Source: Secundilactobacillus paracollinoides DSM 15502 = JCM 11969
GTDB lineage: Bacteria > Bacillota > Bacilli > Lactobacillales > Lactobacillaceae
Length of the DNA: 48,502 nt
NCBI RefSeq assembly: GCF_001311135.1
Contig: NZ_BBAG01000022.1
Span: forward strand, 1-48,502
Reading direction: 5' to 3'
This document shows positions 35,622 through 43,444 of this stretch, one piece after another. A program made the translations under genes and the position numbers. The notes under the pieces are model-generated. The model searched no databases. It was given only the letters and a program-made list of their open reading frames with translations, and had not been told where the DNA came from. The first letter of the stretch is position 1; every line of letters starts with the position of its first letter.

Positions 35622-36083
35622 ATGACAGATGAAGAAAAAAATGGGAAACAAATTTGGCGCGATATCGGCTGGATCGCTCGAGAAGTTAACGGGACAGCTA
35701 ATCGTGAATGGCGTGATGAGCGGTTGGACGACAATCGGTTCATTTACGTGATTCGTGTGCTGGAGCAGCCGGGCATTGGTATGCAGGCCCTTGCGACGGC
35801 CATTGGTGTGGATCGAACGACTGCGTTTCGTGCCGTTTCTAAGTTGGTAACGGATGGGTATTTAGAAAAGCGCGATCATCCGACACAACCTCGACTGAAG
35901 GTCCTTTTTCCAACGCAAAAAAGTCTGGCTTTAAAAACCCGCTTGTTTCGATTTGAAAGTGAGACGTTTGATCGCTACCTACACGGCTTGTCGTCGGCTG
36001 AGGTTGCCACTCTCGAGCGCCTGCTTGAACGGGTTCGACTAGGCGAAATAGAAAACAATAAAAATAGACTAACGGTGAATTGA
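35622..36083 (+). CDS. MarR-family regulator, probably from a leaderless mRNA
   Basis: This is a 153-aa winged-helix regulator. The HTH is GMQALATAIGVDRTTAFRAVSKLVTDGYLEKR and the wing DHPTQPRLKVLFPTQ, with a C-terminal dimer helix. The start ATG lies six bases after the -10 hexamer (35610-35615) and no ribosome binding site exists, so transcription should begin at or next to the A of ATG. It is divergent from the LysE-type exporter; the two palindromic operators between them make autoregulation and exporter control likely. Confidence 0.85.
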   Translation: MTDEEKNGKQIWRDIGWIAREVNGTANREWRDERLDDNRFIYVIRVLEQPGIGMQALATAIGVDRTTAFRAVSKLVTDGYLEKRDHPTQPRLKVLFPTQKSLALKTRLFRFESETFDRYLHGLSSAEVATLERLLERVRLGEIENNKNRLTVN

Positions 36084-36105
36084 CACTACCGTTAGTCTAT
36101 TTTTG
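36061..36105 (+). terminator. Bidirectional terminator shared by marR and ltrA
   Basis: AAAATAGACTAACGGT and ACCGTTAGTCTATTTT form a perfect stem around GAATTGACACT, with A- and T-runs on both sides. The marR stop is in the loop and the reconstructed ltrA stop is in the stem. Confidence 0.92.
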
Positions 36106-37214
36106 GTTATTTTGGGCCTTAAATCTGTAATAGACAGTGTAGGCACAGGCTGCAACGGTCACGATGGTCGTCATGAGCACAACATCTTGAAATGAGTTGC
36201 GCCATAGACAGCCCACGTAACCTATTACAGTGGTTACCACAAACCAGATGCCCATGTGATTATGAATACGAAAGCGGTGTTGATTATAGCGTTTAGCTGA
36301 CCAAACGCCAAAAAGTAGGAGGCCGATGCAGCATAGAGCGCTGTGACCGCAAAATTAAGATTGGCTTCAGCGTCTGCGATAAAGTGAAGCGACACAGTGA
36401 CAAGGCTAAGCCCAAATATGATCGGGTAATGCAGGTAAATCAGTAAGTTGCCGGTCTCACCGCTTCGACTGCTGGCAATCAGATGGTCGAATTGCACAAT
36501 GTAGATGAAGAAGAGACTTGCGACGATGATGAAAATCAAAACGGAAGTCCACGAGAGGGCGTCGCGCGTAAAGAAGGTGGCGATGCTGACAATTGTTTCA
36601 CCAAAGGTAATGATCGTGAGTAGTGTCAGCCGTTCCAACAGATGTGAAAAAATGATTGGATGTTGTTTTGTTTGCCGGCCAGTAAAGGCAGGTGCTGTCC
36701 AACTAATCAGAATACCAATAATTGCCAGTGGCAGCCCTGTTCTTAACGGTAAGTAGCCGGCTGACAATAACGTCACCGTTCGAATCAATAAAATACCGAC
36801 AAAGTCCGCGGCAATCCGGCGGTCGATCTGTTCTTGTGTCCGGAAAAGAACGATACCGTATTGCAGCAACAGGGTGAGCGATAATAGCCCTGCCGCAATG
36901 AAAAACGGATGCAGGTCTGTGTTGAGCGTCGCAGCAAAAGAATTTGACATGTATAATACAATCATCATATCTATAAAGGTAAAGCCAATATCGATCCAGG
37001 AGGAACGACCATAGCGATTGGTGAAGACGGACTGCACCATCCAGGAATTAATAAACACAATAATGACAAACACGAAAATAAGTAAGGTTATCGGCGACAG
37101 CACACCATGATGTAAATGGTGAATCAGGTCGGTTGCCTGGGCAATCATGTAGGCAAACACTAAATCGTAGAATAGTTCAAACATGGAAACACGCTTATCA
37201 GTAGGGACTTCCAT
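36097..37214 (-). CDS. ltrA: Low-temperature-requirement A (LtrA) family membrane protein (frameshifted as read)
   Basis: LtrA proteins are polytopic membrane proteins of unknown activity, first linked to growth in the cold. The N-terminus VSMFELFYDLVFAYMI is the family signature. About ten helices follow, including LTLLTIITFGETIVSI, the second conserved segment. As read, the frame ends at 36234. Shifting near 36258 continues with NHMGIWFVVTTVIGYVGC and a last helix VLMTTIVTVAACAYTVYY to a TAG at 36097, giving about 372 aa, the normal length. AAAGGAGGT precedes the ATG. It converges on marR. Confidence 0.82.
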
Positions 37215-37490
37215 AGGACACCTCCTTTGAAGAATGGGGTAATAGCAGTATTTTGTATATAGCAGATAGTACTTTTTAAAGTGAATCAGGCGCGACGAGA
37301 TCAGATTCGTAACGATGTGCCAGCAACCTTAAATTCAGTTTAGCGAAATTATCAATGAAATTCAAAGAATGACGCTTAAGGTACATGCTGAGGAGTTGAA
37401 AAAGTGTCAAATTGACGCTGAATGTAAAAATGACAATTTATGATGATTATTGATATAGCTAGATATTGTACAATACAACAAACCCACTGA
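37215..37490 (-). other. Intergenic region upstream of ltrA
   Basis: No gene is visible. An 11-bp palindrome GTCAAATTGAC lies at 37406-37416 and an AT-rich TATATA at 37256-37261 (read on the minus strand) could be a -10 of ltrA. The rest shows nothing I can name. Confidence 0.35.
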
Positions 37491-37520
37491 TACGCATGAA
37501 TCAAGTATCAGTGGGTTTTA
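37491..37520 (-). terminator. Terminator after the aldo/keto reductase
   Basis: AACCCACTGATAC pairs perfectly with GTATCAGTGGGTT. On the minus strand it is followed by TGTTGTATT, so the T-tract is imperfect. Confidence 0.72.
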
Positions 37521-37525
37521 AAGGA

Positions 37526-38476
37526 CTAGTCAGTCATCGGCTTCTCCCAGAAACCGCGAGTATCCACACCAGTCTCATTGGCAAGGGTCTCGAGGCGCGC
37601 CATCTCATCGGCTGAAAGCTGGCACTTGATCGCACGTTGCTCATCAGCAATGTATTTCGCTTTTGTGACGCCAATAATTGGAACGGTGCCTTTTTGAATC
37701 GCCCAGGCCGTTGCGATATCTGCGGCGGATGCGTCATATTTGGTACCGATTTCCGTGAGTGCGGCGGTTAGTTTTTCTAATTTAGGCAATTGCGGATTGT
37801 AGTTCTTCGCGCGTTGACTGCCTTCAGGTAACGGATTAGCCGTGTTGTATTTACCAGTCAGAACGCCTTGTTCGAGCACCATGTATGAAAAGAACGTGAT
37901 GTTGTGTTGCTGGCAATAGTCTAGGATGCCCGCTTTTTCCGAAGACCGGTATAGTAGACTAAAATGGTTTTGAACGGCACTGACCTGGATACCAGCTTCA
38001 CCCAGAATTTCGTTTGCTCGTTTGATCTGTGCCAGATTATGGTTTGAAACGCCCACGCGTTTAATGTGGCCGCTTTTCACTAACGGAATCAACTGCGGTG
38101 TCCATTTCTCAACGTCGGTTGGGTTATGGATCCAGTACAGGTCAACATAGTCGGTGTGTAGTCGTTTAAGACTGCCCGCCAGCATGTCGGTCATTGCCGT
38201 GTCAGAGTCGCTGGCCATCGCCGGCGTGAACTTGGTCGAGAGGACATACTCATCACGCTTATAAGCCTGCAGCAGGTTCCCAAGGATTTTCTCCGATGCG
38301 CCAGAACCATAGGCGTAAGCGGTGTCCCAGAAATTCAAACCAGAACGCATGGCGGCGTCCACAACGGGGCGCAGATTGACCTCGGTCTTAGTATTCCCGC
38401 CGAAGTAATCATCGCCACCGGCGTCACCCCACGCCCAGGTACCCAGTGCGAGTTTTGGTGTTTGTTCAATTGTCAT
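37526..38476 (-). CDS. Aldo/keto reductase
   Basis: This NADPH-dependent reductase of the AKR superfamily has about 316 aa in a TIM barrel. Catalytic residues are visible: the Asp-Tyr of FWDTAYAYGSGASE, the Lys in LSTKF, and the His in LYWIHNPTD. The cofactor segment is VPIIGVTKAKYIADEQ. The substrate is probably an aldehyde or ketone. The second ATG at 38476 is chosen because GGAGGG then has a 6-base spacing; the ATG at 38482 touches it. It is divergent from a MerR regulator with a MerR-type promoter between them. Confidence 0.92.
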   Translation of the reverse strand: MTIEQTPKLALGTWAWGDAGGDDYFGGNTKTEVNLRPVVDAAMRSGLNFWDTAYAYGSGASEKILGNLLQAYKRDEYVLSTKFTPAMASDSDTAMTDMLAGSLKRLHTDYVDLYWIHNPTDVEKWTPQLIPLVKSGHIKRVGVSNHNLAQIKRANEILGEAGIQVSAVQNHFSLLYRSSEKAGILDYCQQHNITFFSYMVLEQGVLTGKYNTANPLPEGSQRAKNYNPQLPKLEKLTAALTEIGTKYDASAADIATAWAIQKGTVPIIGVTKAKYIADEQRAIKCQLSADEMARLETLANETGVDTRGFWEKPMTD

Positions 38477-38588
38477 TGTCATCCCTCCGAATCGACTTGT
38501 TAGCATCAGTGTAGCACGTTTAATGGGGTGGAAATGCTTGAAAATTATGGGTCTTTTGTCTTTCCTTGCGCAAATACCAAAACATCAT

Positions 38589-38619
38589 TTGACTTAAAGC
38601 GTACTTGAAGTGTTAGGCT
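38589..38619 (+). promoter_or_regulatory. MerR-type promoter/operator
   Basis: TTGACT (38589-38594) and TAGGCT (38614-38619) have a 19-bp spacer, with the palindrome ACTTAAAGCGTACTTGAAGT (38592-38611) between. It drives the MerR gene and may also serve the divergent aldo/keto reductase. Confidence 0.8.
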
Positions 38620-38652
38620 ATGTACAAAGACAATGAGAAAAGAGGGACTTCT

Positions 38653-39069
38653 ATGGCAGAAACAATCTATAAAATTGGTGCTTTTAGTAAAAAGGTTGGG
38701 TTACCAAACTCAACGCTGCGATACTACGAAGATGAAGGACTGATCAAACCGCATTACGACGACAATGGTCAGCGATATTACACGGATGCTGATATTAAGT
38801 GGATCGGGTTTATCCTGCATCTAAAGGGTACTGGCATGCGCATGGGTGAGTTAAAGGATTACGTGACGTGGCGAGCTCAGGGTGATGAGACCATCCCGCA
38901 GAGGGTCGCACTCCTATCGCGGGTCAAGACCAATGCTGAAGATGAAATTAAGGAATTGGAAGCAAACCTGGAAGTTGTCCGGCATAAGATCGATTGGTAT
39001 CAGGGAAAGTTGGATGCCACGATTGATGAGGATGAGAATTTTGAGCATTATTTGAGGAGATTCCAGTAG
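38653..39069 (+). CDS. MerR-family regulator
   Basis: This is a 138-aa MerR protein. The HTH is YKIGAFSKKVGLPNSTLRYYEDEGLIKPH, the wing DDNGQRYYTDADIKWIGFI, and a long coiled dimer helix extends to the end. ATG at 38653 with GAGGG upstream is correct; an in-frame ATG at 38620 is directly next to the -10 box and before the expected transcript start. It resembles regulators that sense electrophiles or aldehydes, with an enzyme gene divergent to it. Its TAG is followed after one base by a hairpin element. Confidence 0.88.
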   Translation: MAETIYKIGAFSKKVGLPNSTLRYYEDEGLIKPHYDDNGQRYYTDADIKWIGFILHLKGTGMRMGELKDYVTWRAQGDETIPQRVALLSRVKTNAEDEIKELEANLEVVRHKIDWYQGKLDATIDEDENFEHYLRRFQ

Positions 39070-39070
39070 C

Positions 39071-39207
39071 AGAGCGTGGAAGAAGGCGGTTAAGGAGTGG
39101 AGCCTAAGGGGACTTTGACAGAAATTCCGGGTTTGGATTTTTGTCAAAGTCCCCTTAGGTGCAACTCCTTGCCTTCTGGAGCGCGTTTCGGCACGGTGGC
39201 CAAGAAA
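39071..39207 (+). repeat. Hairpin element after merR
   Basis: AGAGCGTGGAAGAAGGC starts one base after the stop codon. The inner stem pairs CCTAAGGGGACTTTGACA with TGTCAAAGTCCCCTTAGG; the next position is G-U. Helix 2 is AAGGAGT/ACTCCTT, against AAGGGGC/GCCCCTT in other copies, a double compensatory change. The terminus is GAGCGCGTTTCGGCAC. Confidence 0.88.
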
Positions 39208-39313
39208 AATTCCACGAATCTAAAAACAAATACAAGTAAATCTACAATATCCAAGTTATCCAAAAAAGAAATCTAGGCTCTAAACTTTTCGAAGCACCAA
39301 AATACCACCCAGC

Positions 39314-39349
39314 AAAAGGGACCACGAATCCACATCGCGGTCCTTTTTA
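39314..39349 (+). terminator. Terminator, probably of the merR transcript
   Basis: AAAGGGACCACG and CGCGGTCCTTT pair with one bulge, followed by TTTTT. It lies 245 bases past the merR stop, beyond the hairpin element; no gene lies between. Confidence 0.65.
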
Positions 39350-39394
39350 ATATCCAAAAACCAACCGAATAAACACCTCTTCAAAACAATATAC

Positions 39395-39423
39395 TTGCGC
39401 TCGCAACTATTTATCGCTATACT
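39395..39423 (+). promoter_or_regulatory. Promoter of the marR-amidohydrolase operon
   Basis: TTGCGC at 39395-39400 and TATACT at 39418-39423 have a 17-bp spacer, 31 bases before the marR ATG. Confidence 0.6.
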
Positions 39424-39454
39424 GGGGTCGACTTTAAGATAAGGGAGGGACACC

Positions 39455-39907
39455 ATGAAGGATACAGGTGAAAACGCAGTCGCCAAATGGCTGGTGATTG
39501 CTGGGCGCCAGATCAGCCAATATCTCGGTCAACAACTGGCTGGTTTGGGCCTCACTGCAAGCCAGTACTACTATATTTTAAAAATTCACGATAATCCCGG
39601 GTTAACACAAAAAGAATTAATTGAAGCAGAGTTCATTAATCCGAGTAATGTGACCCGAGCAATCAAACAACTCGTGACCCTAGGTTTCGTTGTGCGCCAG
39701 CAGTCGCCAACCGACAAGCGTGCGTTCCAACTCAATCTCACCGCTGAGGGGGAAGCACTTTACCCGAAACTAAACGCGATTTTGCAGAAGGAAGAGGCTG
39801 AGGTGCGTCAGGCAGCTAAGAATGTGATCCCCGATTTTGATGCAGATCAGTTCGTGGCGGTCTTGCACCTGATCAGTCATCTTCATGGTGATACCGACAA
39901 ACAATAA
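39455..39907 (+). CDS. MarR-family regulator
   Basis: This is a 150-aa winged-helix regulator. The recognition region is LTQKELIEAEFINPSNVTRAIKQL, the wing RQQSPTDKRAFQLNLT, and dimer helices are at both ends. It has AGGGAGGG upstream. It is the first gene of an operon with an amidohydrolase 12 bases downstream and a quinone-reductase-like gene, so it probably controls them in response to an aromatic or electrophilic compound, the usual ligand class for this family. Confidence 0.87.
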   Translation: MKDTGENAVAKWLVIAGRQISQYLGQQLAGLGLTASQYYYILKIHDNPGLTQKELIEAEFINPSNVTRAIKQLVTLGFVVRQQSPTDKRAFQLNLTAEGEALYPKLNAILQKEEAEVRQAAKNVIPDFDADQFVAVLHLISHLHGDTDKQ

Positions 39908-39919
39908 GGGAAGGTCCAC

Positions 39920-40894
39920 ATGAAACTCATTACAGTTGAAGAACATTTTGATACCCAGGCCAACATTGACCAATTTAACCAGTTTTCAGAAGTACCGAAT
40001 AATAATCCGCACCAAGAAGCGCTAAATGGTGACCTGAAAAGCTTTGCTTGCCACGTGGCTTACATGGACAAGTACGGCATCGACATGCAGGTGATTTCCG
40101 ATGCCGGTAACTCGCCACAGGTGCTGCCGGACAACATGGTCGTTGCGTCCAGTAAGGCACAAAACGACACGTTAGCTGAACAGATCAGCCAGTATCCAGA
40201 CCGTTTTGTCGGACTTGCTGTTTTACCCATGAACAAGCCAGAAGATGCTGCCAAAGAATTGGAACGTGCCGTTACCGAACTTGGGTTAGTAGGCGGTATT
40301 ATCAGTGGTTCAGTCAACGGTCAGTTCCTGGACGACCCTAAGTTTGAGCCCGTTTTTGCGATGGCCAGCAAACTCGATGTGCCGTTATACCTGCATCCAG
40401 GTGTGATCTCAAAGGAACAGCAGGCCGTTCTCTACGATTCTAAAGCCTACTCTAAGGCAACGTCGACCTTGTTAGCCGGTGCTGGCTGGGGGTGGCATCA
40501 AGAACAAGGAATTCAAATGGTGCGGTTGATCGAATCTGGACTCCTTGAAAAGTACCCGAACCTCAAACTCATCAATGGTCACTGGGGCGAACTTGTACCG
40601 ATGTTCCTCGAACGGGTCACTGAATTTATGACCCTGGCAGACACCAACTTGCCACACGACTTTCAGTTCTACTACAAGCGCAACGTGTACATCACCCCAT
40701 CAGGCATGTACACGAACCCACAACTCGCACTTGTTAAGGCCGAGGTGGGGGCTGATCACATGATGTATGCGGAAGATTATCCCTACATCAAGCGTGAAGA
40801 TCAAGTCCACAGTTTCATTGAAAATGCAGACTTGACGACGACAGAACGTGAGGCCATCGCCCACGGGACAGCCGAGAAACTCTTTAAACTTTAA
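39920..40894 (+). CDS. Amidohydrolase-family protein, decarboxylase-like (ACMSD/resorcylate group)
   Basis: This is a 324-aa metal-dependent TIM-barrel enzyme. The N-terminal VEEHF has the Glu/His pattern of the amidohydrolase-2 group, to which the 2,6-dihydroxybenzoate (gamma-resorcylate) and aminocarboxymuconate-semialdehyde decarboxylases belong. Further metal/catalytic segments are LYLHPG, LINGHWGELVP and YAEDYPYIKR. It may decarboxylate an aromatic acid or hydrolyse a lactone; the sequence does not decide. It starts 12 bases after marR and precedes a reductase gene by 27 bases. Confidence 0.85.
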   Translation: MKLITVEEHFDTQANIDQFNQFSEVPNNNPHQEALNGDLKSFACHVAYMDKYGIDMQVISDAGNSPQVLPDNMVVASSKAQNDTLAEQISQYPDRFVGLAVLPMNKPEDAAKELERAVTELGLVGGIISGSVNGQFLDDPKFEPVFAMASKLDVPLYLHPGVISKEQQAVLYDSKAYSKATSTLLAGAGWGWHQEQGIQMVRLIESGLLEKYPNLKLINGHWGELVPMFLERVTEFMTLADTNLPHDFQFYYKRNVYITPSGMYTNPQLALVKAEVGADHMMYAEDYPYIKREDQVHSFIENADLTTTEREAIAHGTAEKLFKL

Positions 40895-40921
40895 TTAACA
40901 GAAAAAAGGATGGCGTTATTC

Positions 40922-41872
40922 ATGAAAGCAGTTGTGATTGAACATGAGGGCGGTCCAGAGGCACTGACGCTTAAAGAGGTGCCGACCCCGGAGGTTAAGC
41001 CCGGTTGGAGTCTTGTGAAGATCAAGGGGTTTGGCATTAACCGCTCTGAGATCTATACCCGAAACGGCGAGTCACCGGATGTTAAGTTTCCACGAATTCT
41101 TGGTATCGAAGGTGTTGGCGAGATTGCTCAGACCACGGATGCTGAGAAACTGCCGGTTGGTCAAACCGTTGTCAGCATCATGGGCGGCATGGGCCGTGAC
41201 TTTGATGGCAGCTATGCCGAATACGCCTTGTTGCCAAACAAGCAGATTTTTCCAGTAACGACAAGTTTGTCCTGGGCAGACTTGGCAGCGGTTCCTGAAA
41301 CGTTCTTCACGGCGTACGGGTCACTGCTTAACAGCCACGTGCAGGATGCAAAGACCTTGCTGGTTCGCGGTGCTACAAGCGGCGTGGGCGTGGCAGCGAT
41401 TAAATTAGCCAAGGCGATGAATCCAAGCGTTGTCATTACGGGGTCGACCCGGCATGCCGATAAGTTTGACCAACTGACGGCGGTTGGCTGTGACCACCCG
41501 ATTTTGGACACAAATAACGAGGTTCAGACGGATGACCATTTCGACAGCATTCTGGAACTGGTTGGGTCGAAAACGGTGGTCGACTCGCTTAGTCATTTGA
41601 ACCCAGGCGGCTACTGCTGTTTGACCGGTGGGTTAGCGAACGTCTGGGAAGTTGAGCATTTTAGCCCGTTCATGATTCCGAGTGGTGCCAACTTGACTAA
41701 CTTTTCGTCTGGGTCAGTCACTGAGAAAGCGTTTAATGACATGTTGCAACTCATTGATCAGAACAACATTGACGTTAAGCCAGCCCAAACCTTTGATCTT
41801 GCACATACTGGGGACGCTACGGCAGCCCTTGATGAGCCTGATATGTTTGGTAAGGTGGTTGTGTTACCGTAA
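40922..41872 (+). CDS. NADPH:quinone oxidoreductase/zinc-independent MDR protein
   Basis: This is a 316-aa medium-chain reductase of the quinone-oxidoreductase type. The N-terminal GroES fold has GFGINRSEIYTRNGES and ILGIEGVGEI. The cofactor motif is LVRGATSGVGVAAIKLAKA. No catalytic zinc ligands are seen. It probably reduces a quinone or enone, the kind of product an aromatic decarboxylase pathway could yield. ATG at 40922 is preferred, 11 bases after AAGGA; an ATG at 40910 overlaps that site. It is third in the marR operon and is followed by a terminator. Confidence 0.88.
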   Translation: MKAVVIEHEGGPEALTLKEVPTPEVKPGWSLVKIKGFGINRSEIYTRNGESPDVKFPRILGIEGVGEIAQTTDAEKLPVGQTVVSIMGGMGRDFDGSYAEYALLPNKQIFPVTTSLSWADLAAVPETFFTAYGSLLNSHVQDAKTLLVRGATSGVGVAAIKLAKAMNPSVVITGSTRHADKFDQLTAVGCDHPILDTNNEVQTDDHFDSILELVGSKTVVDSLSHLNPGGYCCLTGGLANVWEVEHFSPFMIPSGANLTNFSSGSVTEKAFNDMLQLIDQNNIDVKPAQTFDLAHTGDATAALDEPDMFGKVVVLP

Positions 41873-41879
41873 TTTTGAC

Positions 41880-41925
41880 AAAAAGCCCGTCAGCCTGTGA
41901 TGACGCCAGGTTGGCGGGCTTTTCT
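41880..41925 (+). terminator. Bidirectional terminator
   Basis: AAAAGCCCG and CGGGCTTTT close a stem with further CAGCCTG/CCAGGTTG pairing. It separates the reductase from the convergent yaaA. Confidence 0.88.
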
Positions 41926-41932
41926 TAATCCC

Positions 41933-42685
41933 TTAGTTATGCGCCACGTGGACGAAAACTAATTTCGTTGCGGTGGATAGTGTCGGTTCAAACGCATAAT
42001 CCGGGTGGTCGAACGTCTTGATCTGGTCAACGGTGGTCACGTTGTGTTCAGCCATGTACCGAACCATTTGCCCGCGCGCCATTTTCGCAAAGGTTGCGCG
42101 AGTCTTCAATTGATCACCGACCCAGTGGCCAAACACGATTTCGATGAACTGGTCGTCTGGTTTCAGGTAGGGCGTGATGGCCTTGGCGTACTCTTTTGAG
42201 GCCAAATTAATGACCGGGCCGTCGTTAAATGAAAGCGACTCGTATAGCCGGTCGCCCCAGAACTGGTAGAGGTTTTTCGTTCCGGCGACCGCCAGCCGGC
42301 CCTGCATTTCTAACCGGTATGGCACGATGCCGTCAAAGGGGCGTAGGCTGCCATAGAAACCGGATAAAATGCGCAGATTGTCCTGAATGTAGTCCAACGC
42401 CGGCGCCGTAAACAGGTCGGGCGCCATGTATTGGTACTGGATGCCGGTGTAGCTGAGAATCGCTGGAGTCACCTGGTGGTCGAGCTGGAGTTGCTGCAGC
42501 CAATCGTAGTTCGGGCGGGCCAACTTGTCGCTGCATTGCCATAAGCGCTTGGCGTCTTCGTACGACAGTTGTTTGAGGACGGACAAGATCTCGGCCGTTT
42601 GCGACAAATATTCCGGGGCACTGAGCGGGTCAAACGTGTCCATATCCACGACCATCTTTTTGGCCGGGGCAATGATGATTTTCAA
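41933..42685 (-). CDS. yaaA: Peroxide stress protein YaaA
   Basis: YaaA (DUF328) lowers free iron and DNA damage during hydrogen peroxide stress and has a DNA-binding fold. The 250-aa frame is intact: MKIIIAPAKKM at the N-terminus, SYTGIQYQYMAP, LRILSGFYGSLRPFDGIVPY, GTKNLYQFWG and INLASKEYAK are all family-conserved segments. It is transcribed alone, divergent from a TetR gene. It fits the oxidative/electrophile theme of the region. Confidence 0.95.
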   Translation of the reverse strand: MKIIIAPAKKMVVDMDTFDPLSAPEYLSQTAEILSVLKQLSYEDAKRLWQCSDKLARPNYDWLQQLQLDHQVTPAILSYTGIQYQYMAPDLFTAPALDYIQDNLRILSGFYGSLRPFDGIVPYRLEMQGRLAVAGTKNLYQFWGDRLYESLSFNDGPVINLASKEYAKAITPYLKPDDQFIEIVFGHWVGDQLKTRATFAKMARGQMVRYMAEHNVTTVDQIKTFDHPDYAFEPTLSTATKLVFVHVAHN

Positions 42686-42777
42686 GGGCGTCTACTCCTT
42701 TTCACAAGATAATAAGTCTAGTTTACCAAAGTTTTGTTAAAACCGTCTATCATGACGCAGAAAGTGAGGCATCAGAG

Positions 42778-43329
42778 ATGACAGCTACCATTGAGATCGA
42801 TGTGCGGGTTCAAAAGACAAATGAAAAACTCTATCAAGCATTACTGTCATTAAAGGCGAGCGGCGTGGCGTATCAGGACGTGACCATTAAACAGCTGGCG
42901 AGTGAGGCGCATATTTCACGTCAGACGTTCTACCGGCACTACCAGGATAAGGATGATGTGCTGGCCAGTAAGATTCATGCGTTTAAACTGGCCACGCTAC
43001 AGCAATTTAGCCACGAGGTGTTGACGCCGGGGCGGATGATCACCACACTGCTTGATTATTGGCAGGATCACCGACAGTTCTTTGCGATGATCGACTGGGC
43101 CAACCTCCGGGGTGTTTTTATTGATAACATTGCTTATCTCAATCATCAAGTGATGCTGATGAATCATGTGAGTCACCTGAACGAGGCCTTTATCAGCGAT
43201 ACGTACGCTGGTGCGACCTATGCGTTTTTGCGGACCTACCTGTTAAAGGACGCGCAGCACCAAAATATCAGTTCGTTGGTGCACCTTTTCTTGGACGTCA
43301 CGAACCATTATCGACTCCTATTCGAATGA
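42778..43329 (+). CDS. TetR-family regulator
   Basis: This is a 183-aa regulator. The HTH is YQDVTIKQLASEAHISRQTFYRHYQDKDDVLASK (residues about 35-70). The C-terminal ligand domain is rich in aromatic and His residues. It is followed 115 bases downstream by a zinc alcohol dehydrogenase on the same strand, with direct repeats between, so it probably regulates that gene. A GTGAGG site precedes the ATG. Confidence 0.87.
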   Translation: MTATIEIDVRVQKTNEKLYQALLSLKASGVAYQDVTIKQLASEAHISRQTFYRHYQDKDDVLASKIHAFKLATLQQFSHEVLTPGRMITTLLDYWQDHRQFFAMIDWANLRGVFIDNIAYLNHQVMLMNHVSHLNEAFISDTYAGATYAFLRTYLLKDAQHQNISSLVHLFLDVTNHYRLLFE

Positions 43330-43347
43330 GGTAGCGATAATTGGGAA

Positions 43348-43387
43348 AAGTGACACAGGCTGGTGAAGTGACACGTAACTTTGTGAC
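43348..43387 (+). promoter_or_regulatory. Direct repeats upstream of the alcohol dehydrogenase
   Basis: AAGTGACAC occurs at 43348-43356 and 43366-43374 (18-bp period), and a third partial copy TTTGTGACG follows at 43380-43388. Probably a regulator binding site; the -10 (TATTCT at 43397-43402) is near but its -35 is unclear. Confidence 0.45.
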
Positions 43388-43444
43388 GGTATCTGTTATT
43401 CTACTAGTGAAAATAATTACAAGCAATCATTAGGAGGACTGAAC

